A DNA stretch of 64,000 bases from an uncultured Propionibacteriaceae bacterium. Its GTDB lineage: Bacteria > Actinomycetota > Actinomycetes > Propionibacteriales > Propionibacteriaceae. Positions 27,120 through 36,128 of this stretch are shown piece after piece. The stretch is from positions 1 to 64,000 of the forward strand of contig CADCUO010000067.1 in assembly GCA_902805915.1 (NCBI GenBank), read 5' to 3'. The notes beneath the pieces are model-generated. The model saw only the letters and a program-made list of their open reading frames with translations, was not told the origin of the DNA and ran no database searches. How positions within the stretch are numbered: position 1 is the first letter of the stretch; every line of letters begins with the position of its first letter. A program made the position numbers and the translations under genes.

Positions 27120-28558
27120 ACCGACCGATCCGTAGGGTGGCTTTCGTGGCGATGCTGATGTTCGCCATGCTGTTCGCGAACGGTACCTACATGGTGTTGT
27201 TCCGGCAGGCCTCGCTGGACGCCCAGCCACAGAACCGGCGGGTGCGGGACGCGGAGTTCGCCCAGAACCGCGGCGCAATCCTGGCCGCCGGGAAGACCGA
27301 GATCGCCACCACCACCCGGGTGGAGGACGGTTTCGACTTCCTCCGCGAGTATCCGGACGCGAAGCTGTACGCGCCAGTCACCGGCTTCTACTCCTATGAC
27401 CACGGCCGGTCCGGTCTGGAGAACAGCTACAACACCCAGCTGGCAGGCACCGATGCCGCCCTCTTCGTCCGACGGCTGGTTGACCTGCTGACCGACCGGA
27501 CCCCGCAGGGAGCCACGGTGGAGACCACCATCCTGCCGGCGGCACAGCGCGCAGCAGCGCAGGGACTGGGCGGGAACAAAGGCGCCGTGGTCGCGCTGGA
27601 CCCGCAGACCGGTGCCGTGCTTGCTCTGGTCACCAGCCCGAGCTACGACCCCAACGAGATCGCCAGCCACGACATCGAGGCAGCGGACAAGGCCTATCAG
27701 CGGCTGGCCAAGAACCCGTCCCGTCCCATGGCGAACCGGGCGGCGCGGGAGATCTATCCACCCGGATCCACCTTCAAGCTGGTCACCGCCGCCGCCGCTC
27801 TTGCGGACGGCAAGACAGCGAAGAGCAAGGTAGCCTCACCGCCGCGCCTGCGGCTGCCCAATACCAACACGCATCTGGGCAACGCCCTCAACTGTGGCGG
27901 CAAGACGACCACGATCGAGCACGCACTCGAGGTGTCGTGCAACACAGCGTTCGCGAATCTCGGCATCGAGCTGGGGCAGGACAAGCTGCGTAGCCAGGCC
28001 CAGAAGTTCGGCTTCGACCAGCGACATCTCAGCGACCTCAGCGGGGTCGCTAGCCGGTTCCCCGACAACCTTGACCCCGCTCAGACGGCGCTCAGCGCGA
28101 TCGGCCAGTTCGACGTCGCCGCCAGCCCGTTGCAGATGGCGATGGTTACCGCTGCGATCGCGAACGACGGTGTGCTGATGGACCCGTACCTGGTCGGCCA
28201 GGTACGGGCGCCGGACCTGAAGTCAATCCAGAGCCACCGGCCAAAGCAGCTGTCGCAGGCGATGACGCCGAACAATGCGCGCATGCTCAAGCAGATGATG
28301 GTGAATGTGGTGGAGAACGGCACCGGCAGGAGAGGGGCGATCCCCGGTGTGGAGGTCGGCGGGAAGACGGGTACCGCCCAGTCGGACCTGAAGCGAAAGC
28401 CCTTCGCCTGGTACACCTCGTTCGCATCGGGGGACGAGCCTCGGGTGGCGGTGGCCGTGGTGGTCGAGGATGCCGACATCCCGCGCCAGGAGATCGCCGG
28501 CAGTCGGGTGGCCGCGCCCATCGCCCGGTCAGTGATGCAGGCGGTGCTGGAACAGTGA
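27116..28558 (+). CDS. pbpA: Class B penicillin-binding protein (PbpA)
   Basis: The 480-residue transpeptidase has an N-terminal membrane anchor (VAFVAMLMFAMLFANGTYMV), a short dimerisation-type domain, and a transpeptidase domain with S218-T-F-K221, S274-C-N276 and K417-T-G419. It crosslinks the glycan made by RodA. Its length is close to mycobacterial PbpA (about 490). GTG start overlaps the rodA stop. Confidence 0.94.
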   Translation: MNRPIRRVAFVAMLMFAMLFANGTYMVLFRQASLDAQPQNRRVRDAEFAQNRGAILAAGKTEIATTTRVEDGFDFLREYPDAKLYAPVTGFYSYDHGRSGLENSYNTQLAGTDAALFVRRLVDLLTDRTPQGATVETTILPAAQRAAAQGLGGNKGAVVALDPQTGAVLALVTSPSYDPNEIASHDIEAADKAYQRLAKNPSRPMANRAAREIYPPGSTFKLVTAAAALADGKTAKSKVASPPRLRLPNTNTHLGNALNCGGKTTTIEHALEVSCNTAFANLGIELGQDKLRSQAQKFGFDQRHLSDLSGVASRFPDNLDPAQTALSAIGQFDVAASPLQMAMVTAAIANDGVLMDPYLVGQVRAPDLKSIQSHRPKQLSQAMTPNNARMLKQMMVNVVENGTGRRGAIPGVEVGGKTGTAQSDLKRKPFAWYTSFASGDEPRVAVAVVVEDADIPRQEIAGSRVAAPIARSVMQAVLEQ

Positions 28559-28598
28559 GGCGCACCAGCGGGCACGGGGCCAGGAGAGGGACGCACCA

Positions 28599-30551
28599 AT
28601 GACAGGCGACCTGACGATGGTCGGCGACCGCTACCAGCTGGGCGACGCGCTGGGTCGCGGCGGCATGGCCGAGGTGCGCTACGCCGTCGACACGCGGCTA
28701 GGTCGACCGGTCGCGGTCAAGCGGCTCCGCTACGACCTGGCCACCGACCCCACCTTCCAGGCCCGATTCCGCCGCGAGGCACAGTCTGCCGCCGGGCTGA
28801 ACCACCCCACCATCGTCGCCGTGTACGACACCGGCGAGGAGCCCGACCCGAACACCGGCGTCTCGATCCCGTACATCGTGATGGAGCTGGTGGAGGGGCA
28901 GACGCTGCGCGACGTCATCCGGGACGGCCGAAAGCTTTTGCCCGAGCGGGCTCTGGAACTCACTCAGGGTGTGCTGGACGCGCTCGACTACAGCCACCGG
29001 GCCGGGATCATCCACCGCGACATCAAACCCGCCAACGTCATGCTGACTCCCACCGGGGACGTCAAGGTGATGGACTTCGGCATCGCCCGCGCCGTAGCCG
29101 ACACCTCAGCGACGATGACCCAAACAGCTGCCGTGATCGGCACCGCGCAGTACCTGTCCCCGGAACAGGCCCGGGGTGAGACGGTGGACGCCCGCAGCGA
29201 CCTCTACTCGGCCGGCTGTCTGCTGTACGAGCTGCTGGTTGGTCGCCCGCCCTTCATCGGGGACTCCCCGGTCAGCGTCGCGTACCAGCACGTACGGGAG
29301 CAGCCGGTCCCACCCAGCCAGCTGGACCCGATGATCAGTCCAGACATCGACGCGATCACCTTGAAGGCCCTGGCCAAGGACCCCGACGACCGCTACCAGT
29401 CGGCTCGGGAGATGCAGGCCGACATCTCCCGGGTGCTGGCCGGCCAACCAGCCACCGCGGTCGTGCCGCAGGTCAGCGAGCAGGACCAGCCGACCCGGAT
29501 AGGTGCGGTAGCGGCGGTGCTACCGTCCGCCGCCCTAGCGACCGAGCGGTTCGATGACCAGGAGGAGGAGCCGCGCAGGCGCCGCGCTGGGCTGGGGTGG
29601 TTCGTCGCCGGCCTGATCGCGCTGCTGCTCGGTGCCGGCGCGTACGCCCTGCTGCAGCTGACTCAGCCAAATCCACAGGCCGCCGTCGAGATGGTGGAAG
29701 TGCCCTCGGTGATCGGCTTCACCCAGGCGTCAGCCGACAGCACACTTCGCAACGCCGGCCTGGTGCCGAAGTTCAGTAAGGTCAGCGGCAGCGCCGGGGA
29801 GACCGTCGGCACCGCAACCAAGCAGTCGCCGCTACCTAACGACGAGGTTCCCGAGAACAGCACAGTGACGGTCGAGATCAACGTCGGTCCGAAACAGGCA
29901 ACGGTCCCCGACGGGCTGCAGGGCATGGATGTGGACGACGCTCGCAGACAGCTGGAGAGCGAGGGCCTGGTAGCCAGGGTGGAGCAGGCAGCGACTGAGC
30001 CGCCGGACTCCACCAAGGACGAGGTGCTGTCTGTGGTGCCTGGTGAGGGCCAGACCGTCCCGGCCGGAAGCGAGGTGGTGTTGACCGTCGCCACCGGCAA
30101 GTCGGTCGTGCCGAACTTCCTCGGGTCCTCCCGGCAGCGGGCCGCGGACGATGCGCGGGCTGCAGGTTTCGACACACCCACCTTCACCGAGAAGGAGAGC
30201 GACCAGCCAGCCGGTACGGTGATCGCTCAGAACGTGCCGGCCGGTACGCAGGTGTCTCGCGGCAGAGACTTAAAGCTCACCGTCGCAGTGCCCGAAACTG
30301 AGCAGAGACCGCGGCCCGACCCCGAGCCAGACCCGAAACCTGACCCCACCAAGGAGCCCGACCCCACCAAGGAGCCCGACCCCCCAGAGGAGCCGGATCC
30401 CGAACCCGAACCCACGGAGAAGCCTGACCCGACCAAACCGGCCCCGAAACCTAAGCCGAAACCCACCAAGGGTCCGCCGACCACCAACGCTCCAGCGCCC
30501 CCTCCCACGCCGCCTAACCCCTCACCGCGTGAGTCTGGGGCTGTCGGCTGA
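28599..30551 (+). CDS. pknB: Ser/Thr protein kinase PknB with PASTA domains and a long charged tail
   Basis: The 650-residue protein has a kinase domain (residues about 10-280: glycine loop GRGGMAEV, catalytic K41, HRDIKPAN with D141, DFG 159-161, activation-loop Thr residues in SATMTQTAAV). A juxtamembrane region, one membrane helix (about 332-354) and three extracellular PASTA repeats (about 366-568) follow. The last 80 residues are an unusual Pro/Lys/Glu/Asp repeat tail (EPDPTKEPDPTKEPD pattern, then PKPKPKPTK) that many PknB proteins lack; it could thread through the cell wall. PASTA domains sense muropeptides or lipid II. It lies 40 bp after pbpA in the same operon. Confidence 0.95.
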   Translation: MTGDLTMVGDRYQLGDALGRGGMAEVRYAVDTRLGRPVAVKRLRYDLATDPTFQARFRREAQSAAGLNHPTIVAVYDTGEEPDPNTGVSIPYIVMELVEGQTLRDVIRDGRKLLPERALELTQGVLDALDYSHRAGIIHRDIKPANVMLTPTGDVKVMDFGIARAVADTSATMTQTAAVIGTAQYLSPEQARGETVDARSDLYSAGCLLYELLVGRPPFIGDSPVSVAYQHVREQPVPPSQLDPMISPDIDAITLKALAKDPDDRYQSAREMQADISRVLAGQPATAVVPQVSEQDQPTRIGAVAAVLPSAALATERFDDQEEEPRRRRAGLGWFVAGLIALLLGAGAYALLQLTQPNPQAAVEMVEVPSVIGFTQASADSTLRNAGLVPKFSKVSGSAGETVGTATKQSPLPNDEVPENSTVTVEINVGPKQATVPDGLQGMDVDDARRQLESEGLVARVEQAATEPPDSTKDEVLSVVPGEGQTVPAGSEVVLTVATGKSVVPNFLGSSRQRAADDARAAGFDTPTFTEKESDQPAGTVIAQNVPAGTQVSRGRDLKLTVAVPETEQRPRPDPEPDPKPDPTKEPDPTKEPDPPEEPDPEPEPTEKPDPTKPAPKPKPKPTKGPPTTNAPAPPPTPPNPSPRESGAVG

Positions 30552-30597
30552 GCCGAAAGAACAGCCGCGCTGAATCGAACGCCTGGGCGAATTGGCT

Positions 30598-30603
30598 TAT
30601 AGT
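30598..30603 (+). promoter_or_regulatory. -10 element of alkB, leaderless
   Basis: TATAGT ends 6 nt before ATG 30610 and no SD is present, so transcription should begin at or near the start codon. Confidence 0.6.
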
Positions 30604-30609
30604 GGGTCC

Positions 30610-31239
30610 ATGTCGACTCTGAGCCAGGGATCGCTGTTCGACCTCGGGAACGACATCGCCTTGCGCCCGTTGGCAGGGGCGATTCGACGCCGGCCGCTGA
30701 GCCGCGGGGCGTGGATCGACCTGCTTCCCGGCTGGCTGAGCGGCGCCGACCTACTGTTCGATGAGCTCGTCGACACTGTCGGTTGGCACGCCGAGGAACG
30801 CCAGATGTACGAGCGGGTGGTGGAGGTGCCGCGGCTGCTCCGCTTCTACGGCGAGCAGGAGACCTTGCCGCATCCCATCCTGGTGCAGGCCCGGGAGATG
30901 CTGAGCAGTCACTACGCCACGGAACTCGGCGAGCCGTTTCGGACTGCGGGCATGTGTCTGTACCGGGACGGCAAGGACTCCGTCGCCTGGCACGGCGACA
31001 CCATCGGACGTGGGAAGTCCTCCGACACGATGGTTGCCATCCTGTCCTTGGGGTCACCCCGTTCGCTGATGCTGAGGCCCCGCGGTGGTGGGGCGGCGAT
31101 CAGGCAGAACCTCGGGCACGGCGATCTGCTCGTCATGGGCGGCTCCTGTCAGCGCACCTGGGAGCACGCCATCCCGAAGACGACCAAGGCGGTCGGCCCC
31201 AGGATCAGCATCCAGTTCCGGCCCGCCGGAGTGCGTTGA
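30610..31239 (+). CDS. AlkB-type 2-oxoglutarate/Fe(II) dioxygenase
   Basis: The 209-residue protein has the iron triad (WHGDTI with His/Asp and WEHAIPK with the distal His) and the 2-oxoglutarate arginine in RISIQFR. MLRPRGGG and LGHGDLLVMGG are also typical of AlkB proteins. It oxidatively removes methyl adducts from DNA or RNA bases. It has its own leaderless promoter and sits between pknB and pabA, a position not occupied in the mycobacterial version of this locus. Confidence 0.88.
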   Translation: MSTLSQGSLFDLGNDIALRPLAGAIRRRPLSRGAWIDLLPGWLSGADLLFDELVDTVGWHAEERQMYERVVEVPRLLRFYGEQETLPHPILVQAREMLSSHYATELGEPFRTAGMCLYRDGKDSVAWHGDTIGRGKSSDTMVAILSLGSPRSLMLRPRGGGAAIRQNLGHGDLLVMGGSCQRTWEHAIPKTTKAVGPRISIQFRPAGVR

Positions 31240-31245
31240 CCAGGG

Positions 31246-31884
31246 CTAATGAGTCGACATCAGCGGTGCCAGTCCAACCGCGCGGGAGGGTGCGTCGGTG
31301 TCGCCGCAGGCAGCCAGCCAGTTGGCCAACATCTGGTACCCACCTTCAGTCAGTACGGACTCCGGATGAAACTGGACCGCCTCGACCGGCAGCGTCTTGT
31401 GTCGCACCGCCATGATCACCCCGCTAGCGGTGGTTGCGGTGACCTCCAGCACGTCGGGCAGGCTGTCCGGCTCGATCGCGAGTGAGTGGTAGCGGGTGGC
31501 GGTGAACGGCGACGGCAGACCAGCGAGTACACCCGCACCGTGGTGCTCGATCAGGGACGTCTTCCCGTGCAGCAGTTCCGGCGCCCGGTCCACGACGCCG
31601 CCGTACGCCACACCGATGGACTGCAGACCCAGACAGACCCCGAAGATGGGAACAGTGCCGGCCTGGTTGCGGACCACGTCGATGCAGACACCAGCCTGCT
31701 CGGGCGTGCCGGGACCTGGGGAGAGCAGCACACCGTCGAACGGCTCGGCGAAGTGGGGGTCTGCGAACCGGGGGTCGTCGTTGCGCCACACCTCAACCTC
31801 GGCACCGATCTGGGCCAGGTACTGCACCAGGTTGTAGACGAAGGAGTCGTAGTTGTCGATCACCAGGATCTTCACTGTGGGCAC
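31246..31884 (-). CDS. pabA: Glutamine amidotransferase, anthranilate/aminodeoxychorismate synthase component II
   Basis: The 212-residue class I glutamine amidotransferase has ILVIDNYDSFVYNLVQYL, oxyanion motif SPGPGTPEQAG, nucleophile C84 in FGVCLGLQ, and the His/Glu of VQFHPESVLTEGG. It supplies ammonia to a chorismate-using partner for folate (PabB) or tryptophan (TrpE). No partner gene is here, and the location next to pknB matches mycobacterial Rv0013, so pabA or trpG cannot be decided. GTG 31884 is used; CACAAT is 6 nt upstream. Confidence 0.85.
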   Translation of the reverse strand: MPTVKILVIDNYDSFVYNLVQYLAQIGAEVEVWRNDDPRFADPHFAEPFDGVLLSPGPGTPEQAGVCIDVVRNQAGTVPIFGVCLGLQSIGVAYGGVVDRAPELLHGKTSLIEHHGAGVLAGLPSPFTATRYHSLAIEPDSLPDVLEVTATTASGVIMAVRHKTLPVEAVQFHPESVLTEGGYQMLANWLAACGDTDAPSRAVGLAPLMSTH

Positions 31885-31913
31885 CGCCCCATTGTGGCAG
31901 CCTGTCGAGTGGG

Positions 31914-32750
31914 TCACCGGGGCGTGGGAGAGGCGATGACCCTGGGAGCTGGGGCATCCTGGTAGATGCTGGCATGCTGCAGCTCCAGCGCGCCCTGGTG
32001 CGAGGGCAGCTCGACCCGGGGCTCGACGTCCTCGGTGTAGACCAGCCCGTACGCGTCGACGTACTGCTTGTAGATGTCGATGAAGTCGGAGCTGTTCAAC
32101 GCTGTCTGGAGCTGCTCGGGGTTGCCGATGGCAGTGATCACGTACGGCGGCGCGTACGGGATCCCGTGCAGCACCACCGTATTGCCGACGCATTTGATCC
32201 CGGTCGTGGAGATCACCCTCTGACCTTGGATGGTCATCGCCTCGGCGCCGCCTTGCCACAGGGCGTTGACCACGGCCTGGATGTCCTGTTGGTGCACGAC
32301 GAGGTAGTCCGGTTCGACTCCCTCAGCGATGACGGAGGTGGGCGCATCGTCGAGTGTGACCGTCACCGCTGGTCCGACTACAGCCTGCAGCCCTGCATAT
32401 CGGCTCTGCTCCTCCAGCAGGGGAAGGAGGTTGGTGTTGTCGTTCGGGTCGGTGGTGAGCGCGTCGACCTCTCGTCGCAGTCCAGTGAGCTGCTCGGCCA
32501 GATCGCTGTTTTGCCGCGACTGTGCCTGCACCAGGCTGACCAGGTCGGTGTTGCGCCCCGGTCGCAGGTCGGTCCCTCTGGCGTTCAGAGCGCTGGCGAC
32601 CACCATCAGACTGGCGATCAGACACACTGTCGCAGTCAGCAGCCTGCCCAGGGCCGTACGGTCAGAGTGGCGTCGGCGCTGCCGGGACATGGCGCGGAGC
32701 AGGACGCGGCGGCCGCGGGCGATCACGTCGGCGACGCTTCGTCTGGCCAC
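31914..32750 (-). CDS. DUF881 membrane-anchored protein
   Basis: The 278-residue protein has a basic N-terminus, one membrane helix (LLTATVCLIASLMVVASAL), a coiled-coil segment (SDLAEQLTGLRREVDALT) and the DUF881 fold (VVGPAVTVTLDDAP, YLVVHQQDIQAVVNALWQGG, EAMTIQGQRVISTTGIKCVG). Family function is unknown, but it is conserved beside crgA and pknB in actinobacteria (mycobacterial Rv0012), suggesting a cell-envelope or division role. It is divergent from crgA and followed by pabA on the same strand. Confidence 0.85.
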   Translation of the reverse strand: MARRSVADVIARGRRVLLRAMSRQRRRHSDRTALGRLLTATVCLIASLMVVASALNARGTDLRPGRNTDLVSLVQAQSRQNSDLAEQLTGLRREVDALTTDPNDNTNLLPLLEEQSRYAGLQAVVGPAVTVTLDDAPTSVIAEGVEPDYLVVHQQDIQAVVNALWQGGAEAMTIQGQRVISTTGIKCVGNTVVLHGIPYAPPYVITAIGNPEQLQTALNSSDFIDIYKQYVDAYGLVYTEDVEPRVELPSHQGALELQHASIYQDAPAPRVIASPTPR

Positions 32751-32854
32751 TGCATCCCCTTCCTCAGCCTCGGATGTCCCAGGTCGGACGGCGACAATGG
32801 CTAAGGTTACGTGTCATTGACTACGCTACCTAGTCAAACCAGCAAGGAGAGAGT

Positions 32855-33124
32855 GTGCCTGAGTCCAAACCGCGCAAGTCCGTTGCAATGCGGAAGCGGA
32901 AGACCAACCCCGAGGCCAAGCCACAGAAGGTGAAGGGGCCCGCCAACCGCCGCTGGGTGCCGCCTGTGTTCATCACCGTCGGCCTGCTGGGCGTGGCCTG
33001 GCTGGTCACGTACTACGTGGCCGGGCAGTACATCCCCTTCATGACCGAGCTTGGCAACTGGAACATCTTGATCGGCATGGGTGGAATGGCGGCTGCGTTC
33101 GGTATCGCCACCCTTTGGACGTAG
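32855..33124 (+). CDS. crgA: Cell-division protein CrgA
   Basis: The 89-residue protein has a basic N-terminus followed by two membrane helices (VFITVGLLGVAWLVTYYVAG and WNILIGMGGMAAAFGIATL) with the family turn GQYIPFM between them. CrgA recruits and coordinates septal proteins (FtsQ, FtsI, CwsA) in actinobacteria. GTG start with AAGGAGAG just upstream. It is on the opposite strand from DUF881, as in mycobacteria. Confidence 0.93.
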   Translation: MPESKPRKSVAMRKRKTNPEAKPQKVKGPANRRWVPPVFITVGLLGVAWLVTYYVAGQYIPFMTELGNWNILIGMGGMAAAFGIATLWT

Positions 33125-33177
33125 TGCGGCGACCGCGCTGAGCTGCTGGCTCGCCGTACCGAACGACACCGGTGTAA

Positions 33178-33208
33178 TTCTCCACAGTGTGGACAACGTT
33201 GTGGACAA
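33178..33208. promoter_or_regulatory. Cluster of three DnaA-box-like 9-mers
   Basis: TTCTCCACA (33178-33186) is followed by two exact TGTGGACAA sequences (33188-33196 and 33200-33208), the complement of the actinobacterial DnaA box TTGTCCACA. The two perfect boxes are 12 bp apart, about one helical turn. The cluster lies 27-57 bp upstream of the gabD start. dnaA and dnaN are absent from the window, so this is unlikely to be oriC itself; it could be a DnaA-responsive promoter site or a DnaA-titrating site. Confidence 0.6.
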
Positions 33209-33234
33209 GTCCCGGTACACCCCCAGGAGGGCAG

Positions 33235-34701
33235 ATGTCTGGAGATCCGGCTGAGCTGATAGCTGGAGTGCCGTCCCGCCTGCTGATCGGAGGGACCTGG
33301 ACGGACGCGGCGCAGGGCCGCACCTTCGCCGTCGAGAACCCGGCCACCGCAAGGAAGATCGCGTCTGTGGCCGACGCAGACGCCAGCGATGCCAGCGCAG
33401 CGCTTGATGCCGCGGTGGCAGCGGCCGACCATTGGGCCGCCACCCCGCCGCGCCAACGGGCTGAGATCCTGCGGACGGCGTTCGACCTGCTCCAGGATCG
33501 GCGCGACGACTTCGCCTTGCTGATGACCTTGGAGATGGGCAAGCCACTGGCCGAGTCTGACGCCGAGGTGACCTACGGCGGGGAGTTCCTGCGCTGGTTC
33601 TCCGAGGAGGCGGTGCGGATCACCGGCCGGTACGGCGTCAACCCGGAGGGGACCGGCCGGACCATCGTGACGCGGCATCCGGTGGGGCCGTGCTATCTGA
33701 TCACCCCATGGAACTTCCCGCTCGCCATGGCCACCCGCAAGATCGCGCCGGCGCTGGCGGCCGGCTGCACCGTGGTGGTGAAGCCGGCAGAGCTCACTCC
33801 GCTGACCACCTTGTACCTGGCGCAGCTGATGATCGACGCCGGTGTTCCGGACGGGGTGCTGAACGTGATCACCACCAGCGCAGCGAAGCAGACCTCGGCC
33901 TCGATCCTCACCGACCCGCGGCTCCGCAAGCTCAGCTTCACCGGCTCCACGCCGGTAGGGATCAGCCTGCTGAAACAGGCGGCCGACCAGGTGCTGCGTA
34001 CCTCGATGGAGTTGGGCGGCAACGCACCCTTCCTGGTTTTCGACGATGCCGACCTGGACGAGGCAGTGGCCGGCGCCATGCTCGCCAAGTTCCGCAACAT
34101 GGGCGAGGCGTGCACCGCCGCCAACCGCTTCCTCGTGCAGGAGTCGGTCACGGAGAAGTTCGCCCGCCGGATGGCGGACCGGGCTCAGGAGCTGAAGGTG
34201 GGCGACGGCACCGAACCCGAGACCAGGATCGGACCGCTGATCGAGGCCAAGGCCATCCGGAAGGTCCAAGACCTGGTCAATGACGCCCGAACCCGCGGCG
34301 CAAGGGTGGTGACCGGCGGGGAGACGCTGGATCGTGCTGGCTACTTCTACCAGCCGACGGTGCTCCGTGACGTGCCAGCCGAGGCCCACCTCACCAGCAC
34401 CGAGATCTTCGGGCCAGTCGTCGCGATCACCCCGTTCAGCGACGAGGACGAGGCGGTCAGGCTTGCCAACGACACCCCGTACGGCCTGGTCAGCTACGTC
34501 TATACCAAGTCGCTAGCGCGGGGACAACGAATGATGGAGCGGTTGGAGACCGGCATGATGGGGCTGAACACCGGGGTCATCTCCAACGCCTAAGCGCCGT
34601 TCGGCGGCGTGAAGCAATCGGGCCTGGGCCGCGAGGGCGGATTTGAGGGGATTGCGGAGTACCTCTCCACCAAGTACACGATGACGCCCAGCCCGTACTG
34701 A
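33235..34701 (+). pseudogene. gabD: Succinate-semialdehyde dehydrogenase, interrupted by an in-frame TAA
   Basis: The frame encodes an NAD(P)-dependent aldehyde dehydrogenase: LITPWNFPLAMATRKIAPAL, KPAELTP, FTGSTPVG, general base E259 in MELGGNAPF and nucleophile C293 in GEACTAANRF. After 452 codons (LNTGVISNA) there is a TAA at 34591-34593. The same frame then continues with the perfectly conserved family C-terminus [16 protein letters not shown] and ends at TGA 34699-34701, 488 positions in total, the usual length. Only one base separates this from an intact gene (TCA, for example, would encode Ser). The lost 35 residues include the oligomerisation strand and part of the substrate pocket. 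The candidates are recent nonsense mutation, readthrough or sequencing error. SD AGGAGG precedes ATG 33235. Confidence 0.85.
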
Positions 34702-34823
34702 GTGCGGACCCGCAACGGGCGGAACAAGCAGTCGGCGTTGGCTGTTGGGCGGATGAAGGGCTGGCACGGTGCCAGCACCCGTACCACCCGAGTCGCGGTC
34801 TGGACCGCCGATCAGGAGACGTC

Positions 34824-35477
34824 ATGACTGAAACAATTTCCGCCGCGCCCGCAGCCGCTGTCACCGGCGACGCTGGCCGGAGCCGCGCCGACTTCTGGTT
34901 CGACCCGCTATGTCCGTTCTGCTGGATCACGTCGCGCTGGATCTTCGAGGTGGAGCGGGTTCGCGACGTTGAGACCCACTTCCACGTGATGAGCCTGGCG
35001 GTGCTCAACGAGGGCCGCGACGTCCCGGACGACTACCGCGAGGCGATGGAGAAGGCATGGGGCCTAGTCCGCGTCGCTACCGCCGCCGCTCAGCTGAAGG
35101 GCGACCAGATCTTGTCACCGCTCTACACCGCCATGGGAACCCGGATCCACAACCAAGGCAACTCCGACTTCGCATCCGTAATCGCGGAGTCGCTGGCCGA
35201 GGTGGGCCTACCAGTCGAGCTGGCGGATGCGGCGGACTCTACCGCCTACGACGAGGCGCTCCGCGCCAGCCACCATGCCGGGATGGACAAGGTCGGTGAG
35301 GGTGTGGGCACGCCGACCATCCATGTCAACGGCGTCGCGTTCTTCGGCCCGGTGATCTCCCGCATCCCCCAAGGGCAGGAGGCAGGTGAGCTGTGGGACG
35401 CCACCGTGACCCTGGCTCGGTTCCCGTACTTCTCCGAAATCAAGCGGGAGCGCACCGGCGAGTTGGACTTCAGCTGA
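34824..35477 (+). CDS. Mycothiol-dependent reductase of the Rv2466c family (DsbA fold)
   Basis: The 217-residue thioredoxin/DsbA-fold protein has [17 protein letters not shown] with active Cys C30 and C33, and later [17 protein letters not shown] with the cis-proline. It closely follows mycobacterial Rv2466c, a mycothiol-dependent reductase that also activates nitro compounds (TP053). The motif is CPFC here rather than CPWC. It implies that the host makes mycothiol. AGGAG precedes ATG 34824. It stands alone after the broken gabD. Confidence 0.9.
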   Translation: MTETISAAPAAAVTGDAGRSRADFWFDPLCPFCWITSRWIFEVERVRDVETHFHVMSLAVLNEGRDVPDDYREAMEKAWGLVRVATAAAQLKGDQILSPLYTAMGTRIHNQGNSDFASVIAESLAEVGLPVELADAADSTAYDEALRASHHAGMDKVGEGVGTPTIHVNGVAFFGPVISRIPQGQEAGELWDATVTLARFPYFSEIKRERTGELDFS

Positions 35478-35514
35478 GCGGCGGTCGGACTGCGCCTGCC
35501 GACTTTCGGGGCCG

Positions 35515-36048
35515 CTACTGGAGCTCTGGCTTCGCCGGGAACCAGGTGTAGTCAATCCGGTCCCTGCTGAGACGCGCCTCCACGAGCAGAGCCCCTCCGG
35601 CCACCAAGGTGGGCAGCCAGGCGTAGCCGGGCACGCCCGGTAGGTCGGCTGCAACCATCAGGTACCAGCCCAGTAGGCAGATCAGGGCACCCGCCGTCAG
35701 TAGCCCGCCACCGATGACCATCATCCACCACAGCCACCGGTTGAGGTCGTCACCGGCGACAGCCCAGAAGGTCACCAGACCCAGCAGGAGCCCGAGCTGG
35801 TGCAACGCGATGCCGAGGTAGGTGACGTTCAGCCCGATCCCAAGCGGCAGTGAGGGTGCCCGGCCAAGGGATAGAGCGTCGACATTGAGGAAGTAGTGGC
35901 CGGCCGGCAGCAGCCATCGCTCCGGACTATCGGCGCCGCGGATGCTGACATGTGGCAGCAGCAGGCTCAGCACCAGCATCACCCCGATGCCGGCGGCGGT
36001 CAGGCGGCGCCTTCGGATCACCGCGGCCGTGTCCGGCACGTCACTCAT
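35515..36048 (-). CDS. Small integral membrane protein of unknown function
   Basis: The 177-residue protein has four hydrophobic segments: AAGIGVMLVLSLLLPHVSI, LGIALHQLGLLLGLVTFWAV, WWMMVIGGGLLTAGALICLL and a weaker one near YAWLPTLVAGGALLVEA. No family is recognised. It lies downstream of rplI on the same strand but has its own likely leaderless promoter, so it is probably an independent gene. Confidence 0.7.
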   Translation of the reverse strand: MSDVPDTAAVIRRRRLTAAGIGVMLVLSLLLPHVSIRGADSPERWLLPAGHYFLNVDALSLGRAPSLPLGIGLNVTYLGIALHQLGLLLGLVTFWAVAGDDLNRWLWWMMVIGGGLLTAGALICLLGWYLMVAADLPGVPGYAWLPTLVAGGALLVEARLSRDRIDYTWFPAKPELQ

Positions 36049-36054
36049 ACACAG

Positions 36055-36060
36055 ACCTTA
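36055..36060 (-). promoter_or_regulatory. -10 element, leaderless
   Basis: TAAGGT on the minus strand lies exactly 6 nt before ATG 36048; no SD is present. Confidence 0.55.
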
Positions 36061-36128
36061 CGGTGATGGGCCGGAACTGCACCGACCCGCAGAGCAACGC
36101 GGGCAGATGCAGTCCAAGTTGGGTCAGG

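Noticed and set aside
25440-27278. 612-codon open frame antisense to rodA
   Set aside because: It is a composition artefact of high-GC codons; residues are Gln/His/Gly-rich with no domain, while the plus strand encodes clear RodA and PbpA.
33125-33234. Chromosome origin (oriC) at the DnaA boxes
   Set aside because: Only three boxes, no AT-rich unwinding element and no dnaA/dnaN next to it; a regulatory or titration site is more likely.
33013-34389. 458-codon frame antisense to gabD
   Set aside because: Mirror frame across the aldehyde dehydrogenase and its upstream region; no domain.
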